Positions 34,058 through 41,405 are shown, counted from the stretch's first letter. The stretch: DNA of 46,059 nucleotides from Arthrobacter sp. 260 (GCF_013116745.1 NZ_JABFOE010000022.1:1-46059), one strand, 5' to 3'. A program made the numbers and translations. The notes: a model not told the origin generated them from the sequence alone.

Positions 34058-35047
34058 ATGACCGTTTCTGTCCGCAAGGATGCCGTGGCTGGGCCTGGTG
34101 CCGGGCCCGGCCACTCGCTGGTGTGGGAGCCCGAAGCCCCGTACAACCTCGTGCGTACAGTGGGGACGCTGCAGTGCGGTGCTCATGATCCGGCGTTCAT
34201 CCACCACCTGGGTGGCATCTGGTTGGCTTTTCGGAATGACGACGGCGCCGCCACGCTCCGGCTGGAACAGCGCGGAGCGTTGAACAGTGCCCGTGTTCAC
34301 GCGACCGCCTGGGGCCCTGGGGCGTCCGCCGCGATCGAGTCAGTGCCTGCCCTGCTCGGCGCCGACGACGACTGGGGTCCCTTCGACAGCCCCGGGTTCC
34401 AGGAATCCCTGCCCGAGCTCGCCCGGAAAGGCAGGTATCTCAACCCCGGGTTACGGCTGCCGTCCACGGGCCGGATGCTGGACGCCGTCGCGCGCGTCAT
34501 CCTGGAGCAGAAGGTGACGGGTATCGAGGCGAAGCGGGCGTGGCGCTGGCTGCTGGTGCGGCACGGCGACGAGGCGTTCCGGCCCCCGGGGGCACCCGCT
34601 GGCCTACGGTTGCCGCCTACCGCTGCCCAGTGGCGGCGGGTCCCGTCCTGGGACTGGCACCGGGCGGGCGTAGATGCCCACCGGTCGGAGACCATTCTGA
34701 AGGCCGCGTCACTGGCCTCGGGACTGGAGCGCCTGGCGGCCGTCCCGTCAGCCCGCCAGGTCACCGCCGCGCTGTGTTCGGTGCCGGGCATTGGCCAGTG
34801 GACGGCCGCTGAAGTCCTGCAGCGCACGCACGGGTGCCCCGATTCGATCTCGGTGGGTGACTATCATCTGGCGGCCTTCGTGGGGGCGGCTCTGACGGGT
34901 CGCCGGACCGACGACGCCGGGATGCTTGAGCTGTTGGCTCCCTGGAACGGAAATCGGCAGCGGGTGGTGCGAATGCTGTATTCGAGTGGGTTCCGCAAAC
35001 CCACCTATGGCCCGCGGCTTGCACCCGAGGATCACCGCCACCGGTAG
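34058..35047 (+). CDS. AlkA-type DNA-3-methyladenine glycosylase
   Basis: This base-excision repair enzyme belongs to the HhH-GPD superfamily and has 329 residues. The helix-hairpin-helix is LCSVPGIGQWTAAEVL (about 239-254), and the catalytic aspartate is D268 in SVGDYHLAA. The N-terminal beta-rich part (about 20-100) is AlkA-like. No methyltransferase or AraC-type Ada domain is attached. No Shine-Dalgarno sequence or leaderless box is evident. Its TAG stop is reused as part of the next gene's -10 box. Confidence 0.88.
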   Translation: MTVSVRKDAVAGPGAGPGHSLVWEPEAPYNLVRTVGTLQCGAHDPAFIHHLGGIWLAFRNDDGAATLRLEQRGALNSARVHATAWGPGASAAIESVPALLGADDDWGPFDSPGFQESLPELARKGRYLNPGLRLPSTGRMLDAVARVILEQKVTGIEAKRAWRWLLVRHGDEAFRPPGAPAGLRLPPTAAQWRRVPSWDWHRAGVDAHRSETILKAASLASGLERLAAVPSARQVTAALCSVPGIGQWTAAEVLQRTHGCPDSISVGDYHLAAFVGAALTGRRTDDAGMLELLAPWNGNRQRVVRMLYSSGFRKPTYGPRLAPEDHRHR

Positions 35048-35050
35048 GCT
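35045..35050 (+). promoter_or_regulatory. Leaderless -10 box overlapping the glycosylase stop codon
   Basis: TAGGCT begins with the TAG stop of the upstream gene and is followed by seven bases and the ATG at 35058. Confidence 0.55.
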
Positions 35051-35057
35051 GACTGTC

Positions 35058-35339
35058 ATGAGTGAACCACTTGACGTAACTGCGGTATTTCTTCCCAACC
35101 CAGGCGAGGTTTTCCGGGTGAAACTGGCCCTGGACATCGCCATCGAGCAGGTGGTCAACGAGCCGGGGTGCATCCGCTACGAGATCACCGACGTGGCAGA
35201 GGACCGGATCATCCTGACGGAACGCTGGGAGTCCGAGGAACTGCTGGAAAAGCATTCACGCGGCTCAGCGGTGCAGGATCTCAACGAGTCGCTCAGCGGC
35301 CTGTTGTCCGAGCCGGTGCAGATCACCAAGAGCAACTAA
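35058..35339 (+). CDS. Antibiotic biosynthesis monooxygenase (ABM) family protein
   Basis: The 93-residue protein has a ferredoxin-like ABM fold: VTAVFLPNPGEV, NEPGCIRYEITDVAEDRIILTERWESEELLEKH. The GCIRYE...ERW pattern is the family hallmark. Members are cofactor-free oxygenases or heme-degrading or signalling-related proteins; the substrate is unknown. The start chosen gives the family length; the longer frame from 34926 lies inside the glycosylase gene. Confidence 0.85.
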   Translation: MSEPLDVTAVFLPNPGEVFRVKLALDIAIEQVVNEPGCIRYEITDVAEDRIILTERWESEELLEKHSRGSAVQDLNESLSGLLSEPVQITKSN

Positions 35340-35356
35340 CCAGATACTGACGCACG

Positions 35357-35394
35357 CGAAACCCCCGACCCTCGGACGAGGATCGGGGGTTTCG
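35357..35394. terminator. Bidirectional terminator between the ABM gene and thioredoxin
   Basis: CGAAACCCCCGA pairs with TCGGGGGTTTCG, extended by an inner CCTC/GAGG stem. It lies between convergent genes, with T-runs on both sides. Confidence 0.9.
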
Positions 35395-35423
35395 TTTGGT
35401 CTAGCTGGTGCCTGAGGCGAAGA

Positions 35424-35858
35424 CTAGTTGGTCTTCTGCTCGTCCTGCACCGGGGCGTCCGCTGCCGGAGCTTCGGCTGGCGTGCCCGCCTGAGCGGCTG
35501 CCTGCTGCTGCGCTACTTGCTCGTGGACCTCTTTCATGTCGAGGCCCTTGACTGCATCAACCAGCTCGCCGAACTGGGTGGCGTTCATCGCGCCGGGCTG
35601 GGAAAACACCAGCACCTTTTCGCGGAAAGCCATCAGGGTGGGGATTGAGGTGATCCCGGCTGCTGCGGCGAGGGACTGCTCGGCCTCGGTGTCCACCTTC
35701 GCGAAGGTGATGTCGTCGTGCTTCTGCGAAACGGCGTCGTACACGGGAGCAAACTGCTTGCACGGGCCACACCATTCAGCCCAGAAGTCGACGAACACAA
35801 TGTCGTTCGTTTCGATGGTCTCGGGGAAAGTTGCCTCGGTTACTTCAATAGTTGCCAT
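35424..35858 (-). CDS. trx: Thioredoxin with a low-complexity C-terminal tail
   Basis: This disulfide reductase has 144 residues. The active site is WCGPC (C30 and C33) in VDFWAEWCGPCKQF; the cis-proline follows in SIPTLMAF. Usual thioredoxins end near residue 108; here about 35 more residues, rich in Ala, Gln, Glu and Pro, follow a helix (MKEVHEQVAQQQ). The start at 35858 has a TAGCGT box seven bases upstream, and longer in-frame starts (to 36149) are rejected. Confidence 0.92.
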   Translation of the reverse strand: MATIEVTEATFPETIETNDIVFVDFWAEWCGPCKQFAPVYDAVSQKHDDITFAKVDTEAEQSLAAAAGITSIPTLMAFREKVLVFSQPGAMNATQFGELVDAVKGLDMKEVHEQVAQQQAAAQAGTPAEAPAADAPVQDEQKTN

Positions 35859-35865
35859 GTCTTTA

Positions 35866-35871
35866 ACGCTA
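35866..35871 (-). promoter_or_regulatory. Leaderless -10 box of the thioredoxin gene
   Basis: TAGCGT on the reverse strand is followed by seven bases and the ATG at 35858. Confidence 0.5.
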
Positions 35872-35961
35872 ACGAGTTTGACCGCAGATGTCTCCCCGTG
35901 TTCGCTCTCAATGAAGATGGGCCGGCGATTGTCCCATCGTTCCTGGGGGCCAAAGCGGTCC

Positions 35962-36891
35962 CTAACGGGGGAACAGGGCGCTCTGGAGGGCCGCCGCCTG
36001 GGCACGCCAGAAGGTTCTGGAGACAGGTTTATTGGAGAACAGGGCGTCGAAACCGTGGAAGGCCCCGTCGACAATTTCCAGCTCGCAGGGCACCCCCGCC
36101 GCCCGAAGCTTAGCGGCGTAAGCGATGTCTTCGTCATGGAAAAGGTCAAGGGTTCCGACGCCGATCCAGGCGGGCGGCAGCCCGGTCAGGTCCTCCCTCC
36201 GTGCCGGAGCTGCGTAGGGCGACACTCCTGGGCTACCCGGTACCTGGGTCAGGTAGGAGGTCCAGCCGAAGCGGTTGCTCCGTGGCGTCCAGACCCGCAT
36301 GTTGCCGGGCTCCAGGTCCTCCCTCGTGACGGTGCGGTCGTCGATCATGGGGTAGACCAGGAGCTGAAAGGCTGGCCGGATCTCTCCGCGGTCGTGAGCC
36401 AGGAGGACAAGCCCGGCTGCGAGACCGCCGCCAGCACTCTGCCCGCCAATAGCGATACGACCCGGGTCAATCCCGCGATCCTCGGCATGGGCAACGAGCC
36501 AGGCCAGGGCCGCATAGGCGTCCTCGAGGGCTGCGGGTGCCTTGTGCTCCGGCGACAGGCGGTACTCGACCGAAGCGACGGTGATTCCTAGGGTGCGGGC
36601 GAAGGCGAAGTTGGTGGCGTCGTCCTGACTGTTGCTACCGATCACCATTCCACCACCATGCAGCCAGAGGATCGCCGGAGCGTTTCCCCGCAGCGTCTTT
36701 GGGCGGATCACTCTCAGTCCCACGTCGGGCGCTCCAGCCGGGCCGGGAACCAGGAGGTCGTCGATGAGTAGATCCTCAGGAGCTTCGGACGGCTCCCGTC
36801 GGGCCCGCTTGGCGAGCCCCGCGAGTCGCGGTCCGACTGAGACGCGGGGAATCCATCGTCCAAGGGCGAGGTCCTGATGAAATGCACTCAT
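35962..36891 (-). CDS. Alpha/beta hydrolase, hormone-sensitive-lipase (HSL) type esterase
   Basis: The 309-residue carboxylesterase shows the oxyanion-hole motif HGGG (78-81) in LWLHGGGMVIGS, the nucleophile S152 in GGQSAGGG, and the histidine in GAFHGFDAL. The acid residue probably lies in LDLFHDEDI. Substrates are likely small esters. It begins 34 bases after the HxlR gene on the same strand, so it may be in its operon. Confidence 0.9.
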   Translation of the reverse strand: MSAFHQDLALGRWIPRVSVGPRLAGLAKRARREPSEAPEDLLIDDLLVPGPAGAPDVGLRVIRPKTLRGNAPAILWLHGGGMVIGSNSQDDATNFAFARTLGITVASVEYRLSPEHKAPAALEDAYAALAWLVAHAEDRGIDPGRIAIGGQSAGGGLAAGLVLLAHDRGEIRPAFQLLVYPMIDDRTVTREDLEPGNMRVWTPRSNRFGWTSYLTQVPGSPGVSPYAAPARREDLTGLPPAWIGVGTLDLFHDEDIAYAAKLRAAGVPCELEIVDGAFHGFDALFSNKPVSRTFWRAQAAALQSALFPR

Positions 36892-36925
36892 GCTCTGGAG
36901 CCTTTCGAGGGATGACGACGGGCGG

Positions 36926-37267
36926 TCAGGGCTTATGGGCTACCACAAGGTTCGCCGAGGCCCACTGACCGAGCTGGTGCAGGATGGGCAGCAGACGCTC
37001 CCCTCCGGGTGTCAGCGCGTAGCTGACGGCGACGGGCGGACCGGGATCCACGGTCCGGGTGAGCAGCGAGACGTCGGTGAGTTCGGTCAGGCGGTCCGCA
37101 AGCATGGCGTCACTGATCCCGTTCACTGTGCGGCGCAGAACGGCGAAAGACAGCGGCCCAGCGCTGAGCGCATCGATGATCATGCCGTTCCAACGCTTGC
37201 CCAGAACGGAGAAGGCAAGACCAACCGCGGCGTCACAGACATGCAGGTCGCTCGCTTCAGTTGCCAT
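36926..37267 (-). CDS. HxlR-family (DUF24) transcriptional regulator
   Basis: The 113-residue winged-helix protein has CDAAVGLAFSVLGKRWNGMIIDAL at the start and ISDAMLADRLTELTDVSLL, YALTPGGERLLPIL later. Cysteine 11 lies at the position of the redox-sensing cysteine in regulators such as HypR and YodB, so it may sense quinones, aldehydes or disulfide stress (inference). It has a TATGAT box six bases before the start, overlapping the palindromic region between it and azoR, which predicts autoregulation and control of both divergent genes. Confidence 0.88.
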   Translation of the reverse strand: MATEASDLHVCDAAVGLAFSVLGKRWNGMIIDALSAGPLSFAVLRRTVNGISDAMLADRLTELTDVSLLTRTVDPGPPVAVSYALTPGGERLLPILHQLGQWASANLVVAHKP

Positions 37268-37273
37268 ACCGCC

Positions 37274-37279
37274 ATCATA
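37274..37279 (-). promoter_or_regulatory. Leaderless -10 box of the HxlR gene
   Basis: TATGAT on the reverse strand is followed by six bases and the ATG at 37267. The -35 region at 16-18 bases upstream would lie in the palindrome. Confidence 0.5.
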
Positions 37280-37296
37280 TCGTGCTAACTTTCAAT

Positions 37297-37323
37297 GAGT
37301 CACTCTGAAAATAAGAGTGACTC
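37297..37323. promoter_or_regulatory. Probable HxlR operator
   Basis: GAGTCACTCT and AGAGTGACTC, perfect 10-base arms around GAAAATA, lie between the divergent HxlR and azoreductase genes, 30 bases before one and 26 before the other. Confidence 0.7.
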
Positions 37324-37348
37324 TAGAAAATTGCTTAGAGGAGCTCTC

Positions 37349-38008
37349 ATGACTTTGTTCCGCCTGGATGCCAGCATCATGCCCGCTACTTCCGCCAGCC
37401 GCGCACTCGGCGACCTGGTAGAGGAGCAGTGGGCTTCAGCCCACCCCGAGTCAACGGTCGTCCGCCGGGTACTGGCCAACGACCCTGTCCCGGCAACTGC
37501 CTGGCAGGAGGCAGTGACTGCCGGTTTCATGCCCGGCGGCGATCTGTCCGAGGCGCAGCGTGAAGGGACCACCCTCGCTGCGGCGCTTGCCGACGAGCTG
37601 ATTGAGGCCGACGCGCTGCTGTTCACGGTCCCCCTCTACAACTTCGGGGTCTCACAGCACTTCAAAACCTGGTTCGACGTCGCCTACACCGACCCGCGGA
37701 TCGGCGTCGCCGGTTCGGCCCTGCAGGGCAAGCCCGCCGTGCTCGTGACCACGCAGGGTGGCAACTACGATCCAGGCACGCCCAAAGAAGGCTGGGACCA
37801 CTCGACCGCATGGCTGCGCCGGGTGCTTGCAGACGTATGGGGGCTGGACCTTCGTGTAGTGCAGCGTCAGTTCACCCTGGTTGGGGTCAACCCTGCACTC
37901 GATGCCTTCGCCGACCAGGCCGCTGCCATGAAGTCCGACGCCGAGGATGCCGCCCGGACCGCGGGCCGCGAAATCTCCGGGCTGCGGGATCCACAGCCGG
38001 TCGCCTAA
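37349..38008 (+). CDS. azoR: FMN-dependent NADH-azoreductase
   Basis: This flavodoxin-fold quinone/azo reductase has 219 residues. The N-terminal loop LDASIMPATSASRAL binds FMN, VPLYNFGVSQHFKTWFD is the family-conserved segment, and VTTQGGNYDPGTP is the second flavin loop. Homologues reduce quinones in two-electron steps and detoxify azo compounds. A GAGGAG ribosome site precedes the ATG at 37349; the longer frame is rejected. It is divergently controlled with the HxlR gene. Confidence 0.9.
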   Translation: MTLFRLDASIMPATSASRALGDLVEEQWASAHPESTVVRRVLANDPVPATAWQEAVTAGFMPGGDLSEAQREGTTLAAALADELIEADALLFTVPLYNFGVSQHFKTWFDVAYTDPRIGVAGSALQGKPAVLVTTQGGNYDPGTPKEGWDHSTAWLRRVLADVWGLDLRVVQRQFTLVGVNPALDAFADQAAAMKSDAEDAARTAGREISGLRDPQPVA

Positions 38009-38043
38009 TCGATTACCTCGGTCCGCCCGGGCAGCGCCGGAAA

Positions 38044-38083
38044 GTAGTTCGCCGGGATATCCATCGATATGCCGGCGAACTAC
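38044..38083. terminator. Bidirectional terminator between azoR and the asparagine-synthase-like gene
   Basis: Perfect 12-base arms (GTAGTTCGCCGG and CCGGCGAACTAC) with an AT-rich 16-base loop lie between convergent genes. It resembles the terminator after tRNA-Tyr in plan. Confidence 0.75.
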
Positions 38084-38090
38084 CTCTGAC

Positions 38091-39875
38091 TTATCCCTCG
38101 TAGTACCACAGCAGCGAGTTGTACAAGTAGTAGACGGACCGGATTGGTCCACGGCTTTTCAAACCTGGTCGCATCAAGCGGTTTAGCACCACCCAATCGA
38201 AATGTGGCTCAAGTTCTTTCCTGCCGATTCCGTCGATCAGCTGTTTGCACTGGCTTTGCACGAGGTCCAGTCCCGCTACCTGCGCAGCGGACGCCCGGAT
38301 TGAGTTGGCGAAGTCAACCTGTTCCGTCGTCGGTAGCGGTAGTCCGCTTCCCGAGGAGCCTGTAACCATGTTGGTTCGGCCGTCCCAGGGGAGTGTGCCA
38401 GCGGAGGGGAGACTTTTTTCATCCTGCGCTCCTCGAAGTGCAAGGAAGCGGTCGCTGAAGCGGGGGAAATCAAACTCCCAGTTGCGCAGCCCCGGGGACA
38501 TTGATTCCATCAGGTCGAATCCGGCCACATTTGTTGCTCGGTCCTGCAGAGGCAGGGATAAGCCCCAATGGGCGCCCAGAGGCGTGTACAGGGGATCGAA
38601 CCTAGGCACAGTGCGGCTAACCGTTGACGAGATTAACCCCACGTAGTAGCGATTCCGGACCGTAAGGAAGAGCCCGTCCATTAGCGCGTCATCGTTGAAC
38701 CCGCTAGCGGCCAATTGTTCGTATTTCGCGCTGATCCGCGAGCTGATGTCCCGGTGAAGTCCTGGGCTCGACAGGCGTTGTCCGGCGTCACCGAAGGCCA
38801 AGTTCCCCCAGATTTGTCGGAGTAGCTCTGGCCCGAACTTGATTTTTGTTGGGTCGATCCGTGAACCATAATGCGAGCGGAGCAGACCACCGTATCCCCC
38901 GCTCAGAATTACCGATCCACCCTCCGGTTCCTTCATTCCCAGGCTGGGACCTGTAGGCATCAATCCGGAAACCATTTGGGTGGTAGCCAGGGTTCGCTCG
39001 CGATGATTCATTGGTTCGAGTTCCACATCGAATCCAGGATGCCTCGTGGGCGTCAGTCCGTATTGCCTCACCAGTCCATCCGAGACAACCCGGTCGGTTG
39101 AATTGTCGGGACCGCTGCAAAAGAAGCTGAAGCGGTCTGCCACTCCTGCGTGGAGGATGGCGGAAAGCATGAGCCGGGTGTCAGCTCCACCAGTGAGGTG
39201 AGCAATCCGATACTCTGCCGGTGCCTCCGCGGCCGCGACCACATTGTCAAGAATCTCTGTTCGGGTCTGCGCAAGAAGTTCCTCATACGTGGCCTGCCCG
39301 ACGTCGGGCCGCTCGTAAGCCATAAACTCTTGGGCGTCCATCGAAAGCCTCAGTAGGCGCCCTTGCGGCACTACATCCACTCCCTCGTAACTGGTGGGAT
39401 AGTACCCACCATGGCCCACGACCAGGGTCGATAGCAGATACGGCATTGATTTCTGCAGTGTTGTCCCCAACCGCGCGACCACCTCAAGAAGGCTATTGAG
39501 ATCGTTGGACACCACGGTCGTTGACCCGTCGCGCCATATGAAGACGAAAGCACTGCCGAGGGGATCCGGGGTCACATATAAGGATCGAGTGGATGGCTCC
39601 CACAGCACGGCGCAAACCGCGCCCCGCAGGGCCGCTCCGATAGCCGATGGGGTTGCGGAAGGATGCTCGGACAACCATGCATCCAGATCCCTGGGCTCCC
39701 TCAAGAATCTGGTACCGATAGCTCCGGCTCCGGAGAGTGCGACGACACCAACGCCAGGGCCGCGCTCCCGGATAGGCAGAATTGATTCTCCAACTATCGA
39801 AAGACTCTTTCCAAGCTTCATGGCACCGGGAATTTTGGAAGAATCAATCCCCTGCACGACAGTCCAAGATTTCAT
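38091..39875 (-). CDS. Asparagine-synthase-like protein with an inactive glutaminase domain
   Basis: The 594-residue protein (from MKSWTVVQG; GGGAG lies eight bases upstream) has the two-part plan of AsnB. The N-terminal Ntn-type fold is recognisable in VCAVLWEPSTRSLYVTPDPLG and VVSNDLNSLL (about residues 87-130), but the N-terminal catalytic cysteine is missing. The synthase half carries a PP-loop LTGGADTR (about 227-234) in place of SGGxDS, where T replaces the second S. Proteins like this are found in surface-glycan clusters and as ring-forming enzymes; the substrate here is unknown. It has lower GC than its neighbours. An earlier ATG at 39911 adds 12 residues. Confidence 0.8.
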   Translation of the reverse strand: MKSWTVVQGIDSSKIPGAMKLGKSLSIVGESILPIRERGPGVGVVALSGAGAIGTRFLREPRDLDAWLSEHPSATPSAIGAALRGAVCAVLWEPSTRSLYVTPDPLGSAFVFIWRDGSTTVVSNDLNSLLEVVARLGTTLQKSMPYLLSTLVVGHGGYYPTSYEGVDVVPQGRLLRLSMDAQEFMAYERPDVGQATYEELLAQTRTEILDNVVAAAEAPAEYRIAHLTGGADTRLMLSAILHAGVADRFSFFCSGPDNSTDRVVSDGLVRQYGLTPTRHPGFDVELEPMNHRERTLATTQMVSGLMPTGPSLGMKEPEGGSVILSGGYGGLLRSHYGSRIDPTKIKFGPELLRQIWGNLAFGDAGQRLSSPGLHRDISSRISAKYEQLAASGFNDDALMDGLFLTVRNRYYVGLISSTVSRTVPRFDPLYTPLGAHWGLSLPLQDRATNVAGFDLMESMSPGLRNWEFDFPRFSDRFLALRGAQDEKSLPSAGTLPWDGRTNMVTGSSGSGLPLPTTEQVDFANSIRASAAQVAGLDLVQSQCKQLIDGIGRKELEPHFDWVVLNRLMRPGLKSRGPIRSVYYLYNSLLWYYEG

Positions 39876-40079
39876 ACCCGTTACTCCCGGTGAATTGGGC
39901 CACGCGAACATCCGGGCCGTCTCTAATGATTAGACAGAATCCAAGGGAGGCGTGGCCGACCGACCACCCCGAAAAGATGTGCTGCATCTTTGAGGCTATG
40001 ACACCCTCAGCGGCTGGACAAAACGCAGTGCTGCAATGGTTATGAATAATGCGGCCCCGCCTAACCAGCTAAGAGCAGG
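39876..40079. other. Gap between the asparagine-synthase-like gene and the tRNA-Tyr-like repeat
   Basis: No convincing gene is visible. A short palindrome TCTAATGATTAGA (39922-39934) lies upstream of the asparagine-synthase-like gene and could contain its promoter. With the neighbouring repeat (40080-40185) and the stretch to 40250, this makes an intergenic region of over 300 bases. Confidence 0.4.
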
Positions 40080-40185
40080 AAAGTAGCCCACCTGGATATT
40101 GGCGAAGATCCGGGCGGACTGCTTTCCCGTTTTATCGGCGGTGTGGAAGATACTGGATTCGAGCCAGAAAAGGCGAAACCCGCTG
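40080..40185 (-). repeat. Decayed copy of the tRNA-Tyr 3' half and terminator
   Basis: This stretch aligns to 41253-41361 over about 106 bases with roughly 15-20 mismatches and one small gap. It includes AGATACTGGATTCG (T-arm) and the AAAGTAGCCC...CTGCT hairpin. The 5' half of the tRNA is absent, so it cannot be a working gene. It and tRNA-Tyr flank the DUF6270-type gene as direct repeats, as expected for the two ends of an element integrated at a tRNA 3' end. The mutations show it is old. Confidence 0.8.
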
Positions 40186-40250
40186 AATTTAAAGGCATTT
40201 CAACGCTTGGCTTCGCCCTCTTCCGGCTGATTCGCTGCTGGGTATCTTTT

Positions 40251-40964
40251 TCAGAGGACGGCTTCTACTTGATTTCGGATCCACTGATACGCGGGTGGGG
40301 CATAGTGATAGGCGGCAGGACCCCATTTATGCGACGCGGTGGACAAAGCCAGCTCCCCCGGCATGTCGACGACGTTCACTTCCAGCTCTCGCAGGTGATC
40401 GGCGAAGGTTTGGAATGTCGTATTGGCTACCGAAGGTGAGACTCGCTCGTCCGGAACCAACCTACCTTCATCTGTCATATGCGCCCACGGTGTATTGATA
40501 ACAAGGACCTGGAAGGGCATGGCTTGGATGCGGGCAAAAAGGTTCGTCGCCGCACGCATCCACACCTGAGTATGGCGATCCGTTCCGAAATCGAACCTCA
40601 CCGGCTTATCCGGGAGCAGGTCCAGACGCTTGGTTCGCATTAGCTCTTTTGATCGTGTCACAAACGATTTATCAGCGAGCCGCGCCACCCCTAAACGTTC
40701 GTCCGTTAGATCGACAAGCAATAGGTCGGTACGGGCGGCATTCCGGCGAAGTGTCGGCAGAAGGTTCGACTGGAGATCCCCGGACATGGACCGGTTCTGG
40801 AAGTTAGACTCCAGATTGATCCCATCCGGGAGTGTTGTTGGTCGGGCCATTGCACTGATCATTGACTGGCGGGGAACATATCCGGTGAGGCTGTATTCGT
40901 CGCTGAATGTGTTGTAAGCGTCGCGGGATACGCAGCTTCCGTAGATCAGTATGTTTTTCCCCAT
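40251..40964 (-). CDS. DUF6270-type SGNH-like protein
   Basis: The 237-residue protein starts MGKNILIYGSCVSRDAYNTF; the GSC-S-RD motif with a first-strand serine, TDLLLVDLTDERLGV, VLVINTPWAH and a C-terminal HYAPPAYQWI are typical of DUF6270 proteins as I remember them, which are found in Gram-positive surface-polysaccharide loci. An SGNH-like hydrolase or acyltransferase role is possible but not shown. GC is lower than in the flanks. A TAGGCT box six bases before the ATG gives a leaderless start. Confidence 0.75.
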   Translation of the reverse strand: MGKNILIYGSCVSRDAYNTFSDEYSLTGYVPRQSMISAMARPTTLPDGINLESNFQNRSMSGDLQSNLLPTLRRNAARTDLLLVDLTDERLGVARLADKSFVTRSKELMRTKRLDLLPDKPVRFDFGTDRHTQVWMRAATNLFARIQAMPFQVLVINTPWAHMTDEGRLVPDERVSPSVANTTFQTFADHLRELEVNVVDMPGELALSTASHKWGPAAYHYAPPAYQWIRNQVEAVL

Positions 40965-40970
40965 CCCGAG

Positions 40971-40976
40971 AGCCTA
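40971..40976 (-). promoter_or_regulatory. Leaderless -10 box of the DUF6270-type gene
   Basis: TAGGCT on the reverse strand is followed by six bases and the ATG at 40964. Confidence 0.55.
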
Positions 40977-41254
40977 TCTGAGGTTGGTTATTGCAGGGCG
41001 CATTCCGGAAACCGCCAACAAACTCGATGCCTAGTAGGTGCTGCAGTTGAGGGTGCACCTTGAGCGTCAGATTTAGACATCTTGGCGACCATGTCGAGGG
41101 CAGGGGCGTGCCAGCAGCCAGATCATTGAAGACACTTACACCCACTGGTTGGCGATACTGCACCGTCAGCAGCCGGGTGCGCAGCAGGGATCAGGGTACC
41201 GCGAACAGGTGAGGCACCGCCGGTGTGCTCACAAGCGCGTTCCCTGGGCAAAAA
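40977..41254. other. Gap between the DUF6270-type gene and the tRNA-Tyr terminator
   Basis: No gene is supported here. The open frames in it have no ribosome site and no recognisable protein, and no integrase remnant is recognisable. It would be the end of the integrated segment next to tRNA-Tyr. Confidence 0.4.
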
Positions 41255-41296
41255 AGTAGCCCGCCCGGATCTTGGCGAAGATCCTGGCGGGCTACT
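41255..41296 (-). terminator. Terminator of tRNA-Tyr
   Basis: AGTAGCCCGCC pairs with GGCGGGCTACT, and GGATCTT with AAGATCC forms the upper stem around GGCG. It starts 21 bases from the tRNA 3' end and is followed by an A/T run. Confidence 0.85.
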
Positions 41297-41317
41297 CTCC
41301 CGGTATACCGGCGTTTG

Positions 41318-41399
41318 TGGCAGATACTGGATTCGAACCAGTGAAGGCGTTGCCAGCTGATTTACAGTCAGCCCCCTTTGGCCGCTCGGGTAATCTGCC
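41318..41399 (-). tRNA. tRNA-Tyr (GTA anticodon)
   Basis: The acceptor GGCAGAT pairs with ATCTGCC; the anticodon arm GCTGA-CTGTAAA-TCAGC carries GTA; a long variable arm follows, and the T-arm is CTGG-TTCGAATC-CAG. At 82 bases it fits a class II tRNA. CCA is not encoded. Its 3' half is repeated at 40080-40185. Confidence 0.94.
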
Positions 41400-41405
41400 A
41401 AACGT

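Noticed and set aside
38091..40250. Lasso-peptide cluster around the asparagine-synthase-like gene
   Set aside because: No B1/B2 protease genes and no small precursor gene with a leader and a Gly-start core were found next to it.
40143..40439. Forward frame starting MEDTGFEPEKAKP
   Set aside because: Its start is the translation of the decayed tRNA 3' end (the T-arm reads DTGFEP in this frame), and the rest is antisense to the DUF6270-type gene.
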